From assembly GCA_003167365.1 (NCBI GenBank), contig PMTM01000008.1, positions 1 through 64,000 on the forward strand: a stretch of 64,000 nt of DNA. Reading direction: 5' to 3'. Below, piece by piece: positions 35,881 to 44,858 of the stretch. The stretch comes from Spartobacteria bacterium (GTDB taxonomy: Bacteria > Verrucomicrobiota > Verrucomicrobiia > Chthoniobacterales > UBA10450). Each line of letters opens with the position of its first letter. The first letter of the stretch is position 1. A program made the position numbers and the translations under genes. The notes beneath the pieces were generated by a model. It saw only the letters and a program-made list of their open reading frames with translations, was not told the DNA's origin and ran no database searches.

Positions 35881-36825
35881 ATGCTGGAGCAAAGCGCGCC
35901 AATATCTTCGCTCGTTCAGGCGACTTACAAAGCGCGCGAAGCGGAAGGGATTCTCGATCGTTATTTTTATCGGAAGATCGGGTTCCGGCTCGCCCAGTTC
36001 TTTGCAAAATTGGGAATGACGCCGGTGGCGGTGACGCTTCTCGGCGGTCTATTTGGAATCACCGCGGGACATTTTTATTTCTATCGGGATTTACGACTAA
36101 ACATCGCCGGCATGATTCTGCATGTCTGTGCAAATGCTCTCGACAATGCGGACGGCCAACTTGCTCGTATAACCGGCCGGGGAAGTAGAGCAGGCCGCAT
36201 TATCGATAGTCTCGTCGATCATATTATCTTCGTTAACATTTACGTTCATCTGACCCTTCGCTGTTTGATGGAAGGCGCATCGCCGGCGGTTTGCCTCCTT
36301 GCTCTCGCAGCTGGTATCAGCCACGCATTGCAAGGCGCGGCCGCCGACTATTATCGAAACGGCTTTCTCTACTTCGTAACCGGCCGATCGCGTGCCCAAT
36401 TGGATTCATCGGTAAGCCTGCGGGAAGATTACAAGAAACTCGACTGGCGGCGGCAGCCTTGGCAGAAATTTTTGCTGGCGACGTATCTGAATTTTACTCT
36501 TCAGCAGGAGATGCTCGCACCGAAGCTAAACGAATTGCGAGTTGCTGCAGATCGACTATTTCCGGATGAAATCCCGGATTGGTTGAAAACACGTTATCGC
36601 GATCGCGCCAGACCGATGTTCAAATGGTGGGGCTTTTTGATGACGAACACACGGATGATTATCTTATTTCTTCTTTTGCTGGCCGGTCAGCCTATCTGGT
36701 ATTTCTGGATCGAGCTCACCGTTTTCAACGTCTTGCTAATTTGGCTGGTCGTTCGTCAATCAAACATGTTCGAATCCCTTCTCGAAACGGTGACTACACA
36801 TCGGCATCCCGCGCCTATTGGTTAG
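35881..36825 (+). CDS. CDP-alcohol phosphatidyltransferase, candidate phosphosphingolipid head-group enzyme
   Basis: 314 residues with about six helices. The signature is complete and canonical: D91-G92-x2-A95-R96-x8-G105-x3-D109-x3-D113. A long extra segment follows helix 4 (about 155-240). The N-terminal and motif style (NALDNADGQLARITG) resembles the phosphatidylinositol-phosphate-type enzymes of Bacteroidota inositol lipid clusters, as far as I can recall. The gene lies between serine palmitoyltransferase and the ceramide synthase candidate, 24 and 6 bases from them, so a role in forming a phospho-head-group on ceramide or diacylglycerol is likely. Whether the CMP donor is CDP-inositol or CDP-diacylglycerol cannot be told from sequence. 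Confidence 0.82.
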   Translation: MLEQSAPISSLVQATYKAREAEGILDRYFYRKIGFRLAQFFAKLGMTPVAVTLLGGLFGITAGHFYFYRDLRLNIAGMILHVCANALDNADGQLARITGRGSRAGRIIDSLVDHIIFVNIYVHLTLRCLMEGASPAVCLLALAAGISHALQGAAADYYRNGFLYFVTGRSRAQLDSSVSLREDYKKLDWRRQPWQKFLLATYLNFTLQQEMLAPKLNELRVAADRLFPDEIPDWLKTRYRDRARPMFKWWGFLMTNTRMIILFLLLLAGQPIWYFWIELTVFNVLLIWLVVRQSNMFESLLETVTTHRHPAPIG

Positions 36826-36831
36826 TGAATT

Positions 36832-37992
36832 ATGTCCTCGATCGAAGTTTCAAAAGTTAGTTGGCCGCAAGAACGAAAAGCATTCATCGAATTTCCCTGG
36901 CGCATTTATAAAGATGATCCCGCTTGGGTGCCGCCGCTTATTATTGAGCGACAAGCGTTTCTCGATCGCAAAAAGCATCCGTTTTACCAGCACGGAGAAG
37001 CAGAATTATTTTTGGCGCGTCGGAACGGCGACATCGTTGGCCGAATCATGGCCAGTGACGATCCGCGATATAACGAACGTCATCAAACCAACGTCGGGTG
37101 CTTTGGTCTTTTCGAATGCATTGACGATCACGATGTCGCTGCTGCGCTTTTTCAAGCGGCGGAGGATTGGTTGCGTGCGCGCGGACGCAGCGAGGTCATG
37201 GGTCCGATTGATTATTCTACCAATTACGTCTGTGCGTTGTTGATCGACGGTTTTCAGTATCCGCCCACCATTCTCACGTCGCATAATCCTCCTTACTACG
37301 CCGCGCTGATTGAAGGCTGCGGTTTTGTGAAAGCGAAAGATTGGTACGCGTGGTGGTTCTCGGAATTTCCCGCTGCGGCAGAACGATTGCGGAAGATTGC
37401 CAGCGCGCGTGCCGGAAAATTCGGCGTCACCATTCGACAGGTCAATCTGAAGAAAATCGAAGAAGAAAGTCAACGCATCCGCACGATCTACAATCAGGCG
37501 TGGCAAGAGAACTGGGGCTTTGTCCCGTTTACCGAAGCGGAAATGGAGCACATGGGAAAGGAGATGAAACCTTTGATCAATCCCAAAGGCATGTTGATCG
37601 CAGAGATTGGAGATGAGCCGGTCGGCTTCGTCATTGGCGTGCCGGACATCAATGTCGCCATCAAGCACGTCAATGGTCGCTTGTTCCGTTTCGGTTTGCC
37701 GATCGGTTTAATAAAACTGCTCTACTATAGATTGAAAACCCGCACGGGCCGGCTCATCGCTCTCGGAGTTGTCGAAAAATACAGACGCTCCGGCATCGCT
37801 GAAATGCTTGTCCTGGGTCTAATGGACGCGTCGTTCCAGCGCGGATTCACCGGTGAGCTCAGTATGACGCTCGAAGACAACGTCATGGTCAATCGTTTCA
37901 TCGAAGCGATGGGCGCGGCCCGATACAAGACGTTTCGGATTTATCAGCGTCCAATCGATGCTCGAGAAGCTAGTCGCCCGAACCTGACTTGA
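36832..37992 (+). CDS. GNAT-superfamily acyltransferase, candidate bacterial ceramide synthase
   Basis: 386 residues. It belongs to the large GNAT-like family that opens with EFPWRIYKDDPAWVPPL and continues with GEAELFLARRNGDIVGRI, GFFECIDDHD and GPIDYSTN, ending in a second GNAT-type half (LIALGVVEKYRRSGIAEMLV). In Caulobacter the bacterial ceramide synthase is, to my memory, a member of this acyl-CoA N-acyltransferase type and is genetically linked to SPT. Here it is the third gene of the SPT run, which supports N-acylation of the sphingoid base. Its end overlaps the convergent CDP-alcohol transferase by 23 bases. Confidence 0.7.
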   Translation: MSSIEVSKVSWPQERKAFIEFPWRIYKDDPAWVPPLIIERQAFLDRKKHPFYQHGEAELFLARRNGDIVGRIMASDDPRYNERHQTNVGCFGLFECIDDHDVAAALFQAAEDWLRARGRSEVMGPIDYSTNYVCALLIDGFQYPPTILTSHNPPYYAALIEGCGFVKAKDWYAWWFSEFPAAAERLRKIASARAGKFGVTIRQVNLKKIEEESQRIRTIYNQAWQENWGFVPFTEAEMEHMGKEMKPLINPKGMLIAEIGDEPVGFVIGVPDINVAIKHVNGRLFRFGLPIGLIKLLYYRLKTRTGRLIALGVVEKYRRSGIAEMLVLGLMDASFQRGFTGELSMTLEDNVMVNRFIEAMGAARYKTFRIYQRPIDAREASRPNLT

Positions 37993-39283
37993 ACGTTTCT
38001 TTGCCTGGGAATTGGTACCGCTTTACCCAAAGGGCCCAGGCCGCACGCGGAAGATGTATTGCAGCCGTAATTGATTCCCACCAAGCGATCACGACAAATG
38101 CTTTGGCTGGATTCCCCAGAAGAACGCCAACAGCTAAAATCCAAACGTAAATATTCCGCCGCCCACCGATGAGCCGGATGAACCGGTCGAACGGGCCGAG
38201 CTCGTCGATCAATCGCCCGTAGCGGAAGAGGATGCTTCCCTTGGCGATCAAGTCGAGGGCCTCGGCGAACAAAAGCAGCAAGAGATAGTTATAGGCTCCC
38301 GCCAGCTGGCCAGTCCTTTGCAAGTGATAAGCCAAAGCAGTCCACCACGAGATTTCGAACAACGTGTCGAACCAATGCTCGAGCTTACCCGCTTTGGAAC
38401 TCTCAACTTTCACTCTCGCCTGCTTGCCGTCCAAACCGTCAAGCACGCCCACGATCAAAGCCAGCGCCGTTCCCCAAACCAGCTGACCCGTCGCAAAAAG
38501 AATCGTCGCCGTCCAAGCCGCGATGTTGCCCAGGATGGTGAGCTGATTGGGCGTGATCGAGGTCTTACACAGGCGCGCGACAATGAATGTTTCGATCGGA
38601 CCGTGAATCAAGGCGGGGAAATCCAGCGTGCCCTTTTGGGCTGAGTCTAAAATTACGCGTTCTGCTCGCTGTTTATGTGTAATCGATGGTGCTGGAAACC
38701 AGTAAGCCGGCAGTTCCCGGCGCATGGTTGTGGAATACGAATCTTGAGCGGCTATGTCCAAAGGCGCGATCGTTTTTTCGTCGAGACCTTTGCCCAAGCC
38801 TTCCATGAGCGTGAGGTCTTGGCCAACAGCCCAATCGCGTTGAATAAGAGCTGGGCCGCATAGTTTTCCCCAATTCGTGCTTGGGGCCGATGCGACGAGC
38901 GGTTGGAGTAGCTGTGACACTCCGGAGTCAACCAGCGCAACAGATGAGTTCTGACCATCAACAAGACGTGGCAGTCTATTATCGAAGATCGCATCACCGG
39001 GTAGCACCAGTAACTCCGAAACGCCGTTGGGCCATACATCGACAATCTGTTTTAAGGTTACCGGACCGGCCGGTCGGCCCCGTAAATTCACAGACAACCC
39101 GGTTCGAAATGGTGAGGGTATCGAAAGATGTTTCTCCAGGATTTTCGGGGTGCTGGTTAGAATGATCGCTCGAGTCAGTTGGCAACGTTGCAAGGTGCGC
39201 AATAAGCGCTCGATCACCGAAATGCCGCACAATTCCACCAAAGCCGCCGGGGCATCGGCAATAATAATACATTCATGATGCAT
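37970..39283 (-). CDS. CDP-alcohol phosphatidyltransferase fused to a degenerate nucleotidyltransferase domain
   Basis: 437 residues. Residues 1-190 follow a Rossmann-like nucleotidyltransferase outline (ECIIIADAPAAL, SVIERLLRTLQRC, LLVLPGDAIFD) but lack the G-x-G-x-R-L loop and the K-P motif, so the domain is probably inactive. Residues 230-437 are a CDP-alcohol transferase with six helices and DGLDGKQAR, followed by the variant GKLEHWFD in place of the usual G-x3-D-x3-D. The architecture equals that of bifunctional inositol-1-P cytidylyltransferase/DIPP synthase, whose first activity seems to be supplied here by the separate gene at 40412. It probably transfers a phospho-alcohol from a CDP donor. 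ATG 39283 is chosen because upstream codons resemble nothing. Confidence 0.78.
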   Translation of the reverse strand: MHHECIIIADAPAALVELCGISVIERLLRTLQRCQLTRAIILTSTPKILEKHLSIPSPFRTGLSVNLRGRPAGPVTLKQIVDVWPNGVSELLVLPGDAIFDNRLPRLVDGQNSSVALVDSGVSQLLQPLVASAPSTNWGKLCGPALIQRDWAVGQDLTLMEGLGKGLDEKTIAPLDIAAQDSYSTTMRRELPAYWFPAPSITHKQRAERVILDSAQKGTLDFPALIHGPIETFIVARLCKTSITPNQLTILGNIAAWTATILFATGQLVWGTALALIVGVLDGLDGKQARVKVESSKAGKLEHWFDTLFEISWWTALAYHLQRTGQLAGAYNYLLLLLFAEALDLIAKGSILFRYGRLIDELGPFDRFIRLIGGRRNIYVWILAVGVLLGNPAKAFVVIAWWESITAAIHLPRAAWALWVKRYQFPGKETFKSGSGD

Positions 39284-39437
39284 TTTAAGTGGTTGCACAA
39301 AACGCTCTCGAGCAAAACGAATCCGGCATCGACGGCTGTAGTAGTAGACACGGCCTTGGGAGCGGTCAACGGACGATCTTTTTCTGCAGTCCGGGCCAAT
39401 TTCCGGCGACAAGGCGTCTTGCCACGAAGGCCGGTCG

Positions 39438-40415
39438 ATGTTATTGCAGGAGCCCGTGTTGCGCCAAGACTCATCGCGAAACGGCACCCCGAAGCCGCCT
39501 AGTCTCTCATTTCGCTTACGCTATAGCCCATTCCTGGCCCAGCTGGTCGTGATCCGCCGCTGCAACCTGTCGTGTGGGTATTGCTCCGAGTATGACAAGT
39601 CCAGTCAACCCGTGCCTTTCGAAGTCCTGGAGGAACGACTACGAAAGCTTAGAGAACTTGGCACATTTGGCATTTCATTGACTGGCGGTGAGCCAACGCT
39701 GCACCCGGAACTTCCCCGCCTCATTCGTAAATGTCGCGAGCTTGGTTTTCTTCGCACCGGTATGATCTCCAACGGCTTCTTCTTGCGGCCTGAGCTGATC
39801 GAAAAGCTCAATAAATCCGGACTTCAGGAGATACAGATTTCTATCGACGGCGTGCACGCCAATGAAACCACACAAAAGGTCCTCGACAATCTGAAGAAGC
39901 GCCTTCAGGCGCTTAAAGAGCACGCTCGTTTCGAGGTCACCGTCAGCGGAGTAATTGGTGCCTCCCCCCCAGAAGAAGCGGAGGAAGTAGTATCTGTTGC
40001 GAGTGAGATGGGGTTCACTCCACGCGTCCTCCTTGTGCACGACAGCAACGGTCAGCTCAAGCTGAACAGCAACGAGATTAAGACGTTCGAGAACATCGTT
40101 AAAAGGCTGCCGAAGAGTTGGAAGGAATTTTCTAACTACCGCAAACGTTTGGTGCATCAGGGTTCATCCCCATTTAAATGTCGCGCCGGTAGTCGTTACT
40201 TGTATGTGGATGAATTCGGAAAAGTAAACTGGTGTTCGCAAACGCGTGCTGTTTGGTCCAAAAATTTGATGAACTACACGCTCGATGACTTACGCGAGCA
40301 GTTCTATCGCTATAAATCTTGTCACGCTACTTGCACCATTGGGTGTGCGCGTTCCGCCAGCCAACTCGACAACTGGCGCCGGCAACCCGGATTTTTAGCT
40401 CGTAACGCACACTAG
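39438..40415 (+). CDS. radical SAM protein
   Basis: 325 residues. The 4Fe-4S site is C42-x3-C46-x2-C49 (RRCNLSCGYCSEY), with GGEPTLHPE as the SAM-binding loop and the QISIDG strand. C-terminal cysteines (FKCRAG, NWCSQ, CHATCTIGC) suggest a partial SPASM-like auxiliary cluster. The reaction is unknown. It stands inside the lipid cluster on the plus strand between two minus-strand genes, and its stop overlaps the IPCT-like stop (CTAG at 40412-40415). Possible jobs are modification of a lipid head group, an acyl chain or a peptide; I cannot choose. Confidence 0.85.
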   Translation: MLLQEPVLRQDSSRNGTPKPPSLSFRLRYSPFLAQLVVIRRCNLSCGYCSEYDKSSQPVPFEVLEERLRKLRELGTFGISLTGGEPTLHPELPRLIRKCRELGFLRTGMISNGFFLRPELIEKLNKSGLQEIQISIDGVHANETTQKVLDNLKKRLQALKEHARFEVTVSGVIGASPPEEAEEVVSVASEMGFTPRVLLVHDSNGQLKLNSNEIKTFENIVKRLPKSWKEFSNYRKRLVHQGSSPFKCRAGSRYLYVDEFGKVNWCSQTRAVWSKNLMNYTLDDLREQFYRYKSCHATCTIGCARSASQLDNWRRQPGFLARNAH

Positions 40416-41155
40416 CCGCGGCTGACCCGCGGTTCCTTTAACGCGCGCATCTCCGACTCGACGTGCTCGAGCATATCCGGAGTATCGATGTCCTGCCACC
40501 AGGCCGCGCCGATATCGATTACACGCGCTTTGCCCTCGGCCGCCATCGATCGAACTCCATCGGCCAGACTACAATCACCATTTCGTTTCGCTCGTTCGAG
40601 ATACGCAAAAAATTCTGGCGGACAAACAAACAGGCCGGTATCGATCGCGTCGTAGGTTTCGAGATTCTTGCCAATCGCGGTGATACGATCTCTGTGCGTT
40701 TGGACTTTCATTGCGTCATCAATATCGAAAATAGAATCGAGCTTTCGATCGATGGCGAGATTCAATCGATCAGCCGAAGCCTCACGAATGAGAAGATCGA
40801 CAATCGATTGGTCGAACAAATGATCGCTCATGGTCAAAAGAAAATGAGCGTCTACGCTCTTAGCCGCAGCGAGAACAGAAACACCGTTCTGTTTTTGCCA
40901 ATCGGGATTGTGGATGAAAGAAAGTGCGAGGCCGGGCGCGGCCAATTGTCTTACTTCTGCGCTCAACCGCTCGCTCTCATAGCCGACGACGATGTTGAGT
41001 TTCTTGATCCCGGCCCGAACGAGCGCGTCCATCGTGTAACAAATTAGCGGACGGCCGAGCACGGGGACGAGCGGCTTTAAAATCGAGTTATCAGATTCGC
41101 GTAGGCGCGAGCCCGAGCCAGCCATAAGAATCACTGCTTCGGAAATCGCGGTCAT
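40412..41155 (-). CDS. inositol-1-phosphate cytidylyltransferase-like nucleotidyltransferase
   Basis: 247 residues. The active nucleotidyltransferase loop MAGSGSRL is at 11-18, with KPLVP at 27-31 and TMSDH at 108-112 as metal/sugar-binding residues. Specific matches to the cytidylyltransferase of archaeal di-myo-inositol phosphate synthesis, as I recall it, are NGVSVLAAAKS, FLLTMSDHLF, DIDDAMKVQTHRDRITAIGKNLETYDAIDTGLF and WWQDIDTPD. This supports CTP plus inositol-1-P giving CDP-inositol. The sugar-nucleotide alternatives (GDP-mannose or UDP types) fit less well. It is coupled to the SDR gene by ATGA at 41152-41155. With the inositol-3-phosphate synthase at 52.5 kb it would feed the two CDP-alcohol transferases nearby. 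Confidence 0.75.
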   Translation of the reverse strand: MTAISEAVILMAGSGSRLRESDNSILKPLVPVLGRPLICYTMDALVRAGIKKLNIVVGYESERLSAEVRQLAAPGLALSFIHNPDWQKQNGVSVLAAAKSVDAHFLLTMSDHLFDQSIVDLLIREASADRLNLAIDRKLDSIFDIDDAMKVQTHRDRITAIGKNLETYDAIDTGLFVCPPEFFAYLERAKRNGDCSLADGVRSMAAEGKARVIDIGAAWWQDIDTPDMLEHVESEMRALKEPRVSRG

Positions 41156-41955
41156 ATCCCGTAATATTTCTTTAAGCCCCAGATCCGGAGGCGCTGGGGT
41201 AGAAATCGGAAAATGAGCGGAGCAATCTTTGTTTGAAACGCGTCGCCGGCCGTCGCCTGCGGCGGCGGATTCGGCTGATCGATCAATTCGCAAACGCGCC
41301 GCGCAACAAGGTCGGGCTTGGGCGCGTTCTTCATGTTGTGTTCAACTGCGTCCCAGGTTTTCGCAACATTGGCTTGGTAGCGCGAGTCGGGCTTCGCGCT
41401 TTTTGCCACTGCATCGTTGAAGCCGGTGCAGATATCGCCGGGTTGGAGATCGACAATGTGTATTTGCGAATTTGGCAACTCGAGTTGGATCGACATCGTA
41501 AAAGCGGCAAGTGCCGCTTTCGCTGAGTTGTAGGCCGCCATAAACGGCACGGGCAGACGCGAGGCGAGCGAAGTGACGTTGATTATCAAACCTTGTGGGC
41601 GGGATTGCATGGCGTTCAGCGCCAGGCGCATCAACTGCAACTGACCAAAGACGAGCACTTGGAATTGGCTCGCGATTTCCTTTTCGGAAAGATGCTCAGC
41701 CGGACCAAAATGGCCGCTGCCAGCATTGTTAATTACGACGTCAAAGTGGCCAGCTTCAGCAAGCGCGGCATTAAATCCGGAACTTATTGAACCGGAATCG
41801 GCGAGATCGAGTCGTAGCGGGTGCAACCGCGGCAGCGGCGCAATGCGAGCTGGATCACGAGACGTTCCCCAGACCTCATCTCCGCGCGCGACAAGCGACT
41901 TTGCGATGGCAAGTCCAATCCCCGAACTCGCCCCGGTGAGAAAAATGCGCTTCAC
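41152..41955 (-). CDS. SDR oxidoreductase, candidate 3-ketosphinganine reductase
   Basis: 267 residues from a GTG start that overlaps the preceding stop. Classical SDR: TGASSGIG at 7-14, NNAG at 76-79 and the catalytic Ser129, Tyr142 and K146 (NVTSLASR, then AAYNSAK). TSRDP after beta 2 fits NADP preference. The C-terminus (FRFLPQRLRIWGLKKYYGI) is a hydrophobic/basic tail that could bind the membrane, as in eukaryotic KDSR. Within a cluster that has SPT and an acyltransferase but no other reductase, it is the best candidate for reducing 3-ketosphinganine. The family is too broad to be certain. Confidence 0.72.
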   Translation of the reverse strand: MKRIFLTGASSGIGLAIAKSLVARGDEVWGTSRDPARIAPLPRLHPLRLDLADSGSISSGFNAALAEAGHFDVVINNAGSGHFGPAEHLSEKEIASQFQVLVFGQLQLMRLALNAMQSRPQGLIINVTSLASRLPVPFMAAYNSAKAALAAFTMSIQLELPNSQIHIVDLQPGDICTGFNDAVAKSAKPDSRYQANVAKTWDAVEHNMKNAPKPDLVARRVCELIDQPNPPPQATAGDAFQTKIAPLIFRFLPQRLRIWGLKKYYGI

Positions 41956-43450
41956 GAACTGTCCCCGCGATCAATCAAAAACAGTCGCACGACGTGATGC
42001 TTCATATGAATGACCCATGAACGTCTGAACTCCACCAAAGGGACGCGACACCATCCCTTCGGCAAGAGAAACTCTTCGTTATCGGTATACACCGCTATCG
42101 CGTCTTTGGTCGCTGCGGGCAGCGCATTGGGGGGAAGGATGGGATTAATTGTCGTGAATTCGGGAACGTACCATTTCGCATGCCATCTCTCTAGGTCGAA
42201 GAGGAGCACGACCTGGTGGCGTGTCGAGGAGGGATAAAGTTTTTCGAGATAATGCATTAATCGGATGGGAGGCGCTTCTTCCTGATGATTGGTGATCGCT
42301 AACGGGACAGTGATGAAAAGAAGCATGGCCGGTAGCGCCAGCGCGCTCCAGTTCCAAGGCGCGGGCAGTCGCAAAAACCGCGCAGACAAGCCACGAGGAG
42401 CAAAGGATAAATGACGAGATAGTATCGTTGATTTGCGGGAAGGCAGACAAAAATTATTGCGATGTGCAGCAATGCCCAGGATAGATGAAACCTCCAAAAC
42501 TGGCGATCGTTCGGTTCTCGGCGTCCAAATAAGTATGCCGCGAATCCAAATGTCACGATCAGGCCTCCCGCGAAAAGAGCGGCCCAGGACTGGAGAAAGC
42601 CAAAACCCAAGCCGAACCAACCCAGAATGTGACTCACAAAACGAAACGCGAGATATCCCGGACTCCAATCTCCCGCGAAGAGGTAAGTATGCGGTCTATC
42701 CAAACGCCAGTGCCATTGGCCGTAGACTTGTTTGGGATAAACGAGCCATGGCGAAATATTATCTCGCAGCCCGACCTGCGAGTGCCACGTCGGCACAAGC
42801 CAGAGCAAGCAACCCGCGATTAGTGCACCCACGGCAAAGATCGACATCTTCATTTGGACGGCGCCTTTTCTCAGCGCGAGAAAAAGAATAAGGAACACAA
42901 CCGCAATTAGCTGAGGTCGCGTGCCGGCCGCCGCCGCACCAAAGAGACATACTGCGAACAACGCCACCCCGCGGCCCCGCTGCCAAAACCAGATTGCGGC
43001 CGCGATCTCGGCACTAAGAAAACCTGCGGCGAGACTGTCTGTCAGGACCTTCGTCGACGTCATCCAAACAACCGTCGTTATCGCAAGACAGGCCGCGACC
43101 CACCACGCAAGTCGCTGGTTGAATTGCAATCGTATAATGAAAAACCACGCTGCCACAAATAGCGCGCCGCCAAGACTGGAAATAAAATGCAAGGAATCCT
43201 CCGGGCTCGCTCCGAAAACCTTCCCCCCGATCCAACCGAAAAAGATAAACAATGGATATCCGGGCGGATGTGGCTGGTGTTCCCATAAATTGAAGTCACG
43301 GACACCCATCGCGAATTGGACAGAATCGTACTCGTCGAGTCCCGGGGACCGTGAGAGAAAATAGGCAACGAAAGCGACGCCGAAGATCAGCATTGTTTTG
43401 ATTAGAGAGTTTCGATCAAGCCGGCCGGCGGCGGAGATGTTATCGCTCAT
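41952..43450 (-). CDS. GT-C membrane glycosyltransferase, interrupted by a frameshift
   Basis: A protein of about 498 residues when the frames are joined. From ATG 43450 the first frame runs through about ten helices with a GT-C loop (SRSPGLDEYDSVQFAMGV, then HQPHPPGYPLF) to LLLVACLRGF. It then departs at a run of five A (plus strand 42373-42377). The continuing frame picks up with FLRLPAPWNWSALALPAMLLF and ends in the soluble C-terminal part at 41952. One more base in that run restores a single frame, so this is a homopolymer indel: sequence error, phase-variable switch or recent decay. Its stop overlaps the SDR start. Confidence 0.72.
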
Positions 43451-43569
43451 ATTTGTTCGAGGCTTTCGGCAACTTGCCGATGCTAAGACTGACTCCGTGA
43501 TATTTCCATGCGACGGCGAACCGATCTTATGCTCGATGCCACGGCGGTTTATATACATCCACAATTGAT

Positions 43570-43925
43570 ATGACGGAATCTTTTCTGCCGCCGCTAGTGA
43601 TCGTGGCCGACGCAGCCCGCTGCGCTGACCAATCTGTGCGGCATCTCCTTACTGGAGCGGTTGCGCCGCATCGCCCGGCAAATCGGTTATAGGGAGGCGA
43701 TGATCTTGTCCAGACCGGTCGAATCCATCGCCGCGCACACCGGTGAGTCGTCGTGGAAAAGCGAAGACGTGGCGCTGAAGCTTCGAGAGCGCGGCGGGGC
43801 GGAGCCGAATCAAATTACGTTCGGAACAGCGTTTGTCGGTTTAAGCGTGACGCTGTTGTACGCGACCGGGTATCTCTGGATCGGAGCGTTGCTCGCGCTG
43901 GCAGTCGGGGTTTTGGATGGCGTCG
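43570..43925 (+). pseudogene. relic of a second nucleotidyltransferase/CDP-alcohol transferase
   Basis: The fragment MTESFLPPLVIVADAARCAD is followed, after a one-base shift near 43627-43631, by NLCGISLLERLRRIARQIG and REAMILSRPVES. These match the N-terminus of the gene at 37970-39283 (ELCGISVIERLLRTLQRC, then TRAIILTSTPK). After SSWK the sequence jumps to VALKLRERGG, EPNQITFGTAFVG, ATGYLWIGALLALAVGVLDGV, matching its membrane part up to the DG of the signature, and stops there. So about 190 middle residues and the catalytic end are lost. It is a dead paralogue on the opposite strand. Confidence 0.75.
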
Positions 43926-43955
43926 GCCATCTTGAAGAAATTGCCGGGCCGTGCG

Positions 43956-44858
43956 ATGTCGATCTTAATGTCCTCGGTAATTCTGGCTATCTCGGCTGTC
44001 TTGGTTATGGCCGGACTTGGACTGCTGGTTCGTTTTGCGAGAAAGCGCCGGCGACAAGCCCAGTTCATCCATGACACTTTAGCAAGCACCCGTCGGCCCG
44101 ATGATCGCCGCGTTATTGTTTCAATGTCGACCGTGCCGGATCGGATCAGCAATCTCACGCCGACCATCCGCTCTCTTCTGGATCAAACGCGCCCCCCGGA
44201 CGAGATCGTGATCGCCCTTCCGGAATTTTCAATTCGCGAGCAGCGGCCTTATGTCGTGCCGGACTATATCGCGCGCCTGCCGCGTGTGCGCATTTTGCAC
44301 TGCGGCAAAGACTGGGGCCCGGCCACTAAATTTATCCCCGTTGTTCAAGAGGAACTGGCCGCCGGTCGGGGCAGGAGTTTGATAATGGTAGTCGACGATG
44401 ATCGCGTTTACCCGCGCGATGCGCTTGAGACATATTTACATTACAGCGGGCAATTGCCGGAGGCGGCGCTTTGCTTTCGCGGCGCCGCGATGCCGATAAG
44501 TTTGGATTGGCGCCGTGCGAAGATGATCAAGGGGAGCAAGCTTTGTGAGCCGCGTCGCGCGGCCGTAATCACTGGATGCGGCAGCTACTTCATTCAACCA
44601 ACGTTTTTTGAAGAATCGCTCTGGGATTATTCCAAAGCACCAAGAGGAGCATTTTATATGGACGACATTTGGATTAGCGGCTGTCTCAGCCGGCGCGGTG
44701 TGGAAAGATATGTCGTGCCTGCTTCAAGCATGATGCGCACGGTGTTACGGCAACGCGGGACCATGTCGCTGCATGATGTTCCAAATGGGCGGCAACACAA
44801 TAATAACGAAACAATCGCGTTCTTCCGCGACACCTGGAACATCTTCCCTTTGGGCTAG
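43956..44858 (+). CDS. membrane-anchored glycosyltransferase-like protein
   Basis: 300 residues. A membrane helix (about 5-25) is followed by a GT-A-type fold: VIVSMSTVPDRISNLTPTIRSLLDQT, EIVIALPEF, CGKDWGPATKF, and the metal-binding acidic triplet D147-D148-D149 in MVVDDDRVYP. The later ITGCGSYFIQP and MDDIWISGCLSRRG blocks are seen in LPS-type GT32/GT2-related enzymes, often of unknown sugar specificity. Starts at 43917 (inside the relic), 43956 and 43968 are possible. It is convergent with the flippase, with CTAG shared by the stops. Confidence 0.72.
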   Translation: MSILMSSVILAISAVLVMAGLGLLVRFARKRRRQAQFIHDTLASTRRPDDRRVIVSMSTVPDRISNLTPTIRSLLDQTRPPDEIVIALPEFSIREQRPYVVPDYIARLPRVRILHCGKDWGPATKFIPVVQEELAAGRGRSLIMVVDDDRVYPRDALETYLHYSGQLPEAALCFRGAAMPISLDWRRAKMIKGSKLCEPRRAAVITGCGSYFIQPTFFEESLWDYSKAPRGAFYMDDIWISGCLSRRGVERYVVPASSMMRTVLRQRGTMSLHDVPNGRQHNNNETIAFFRDTWNIFPLG

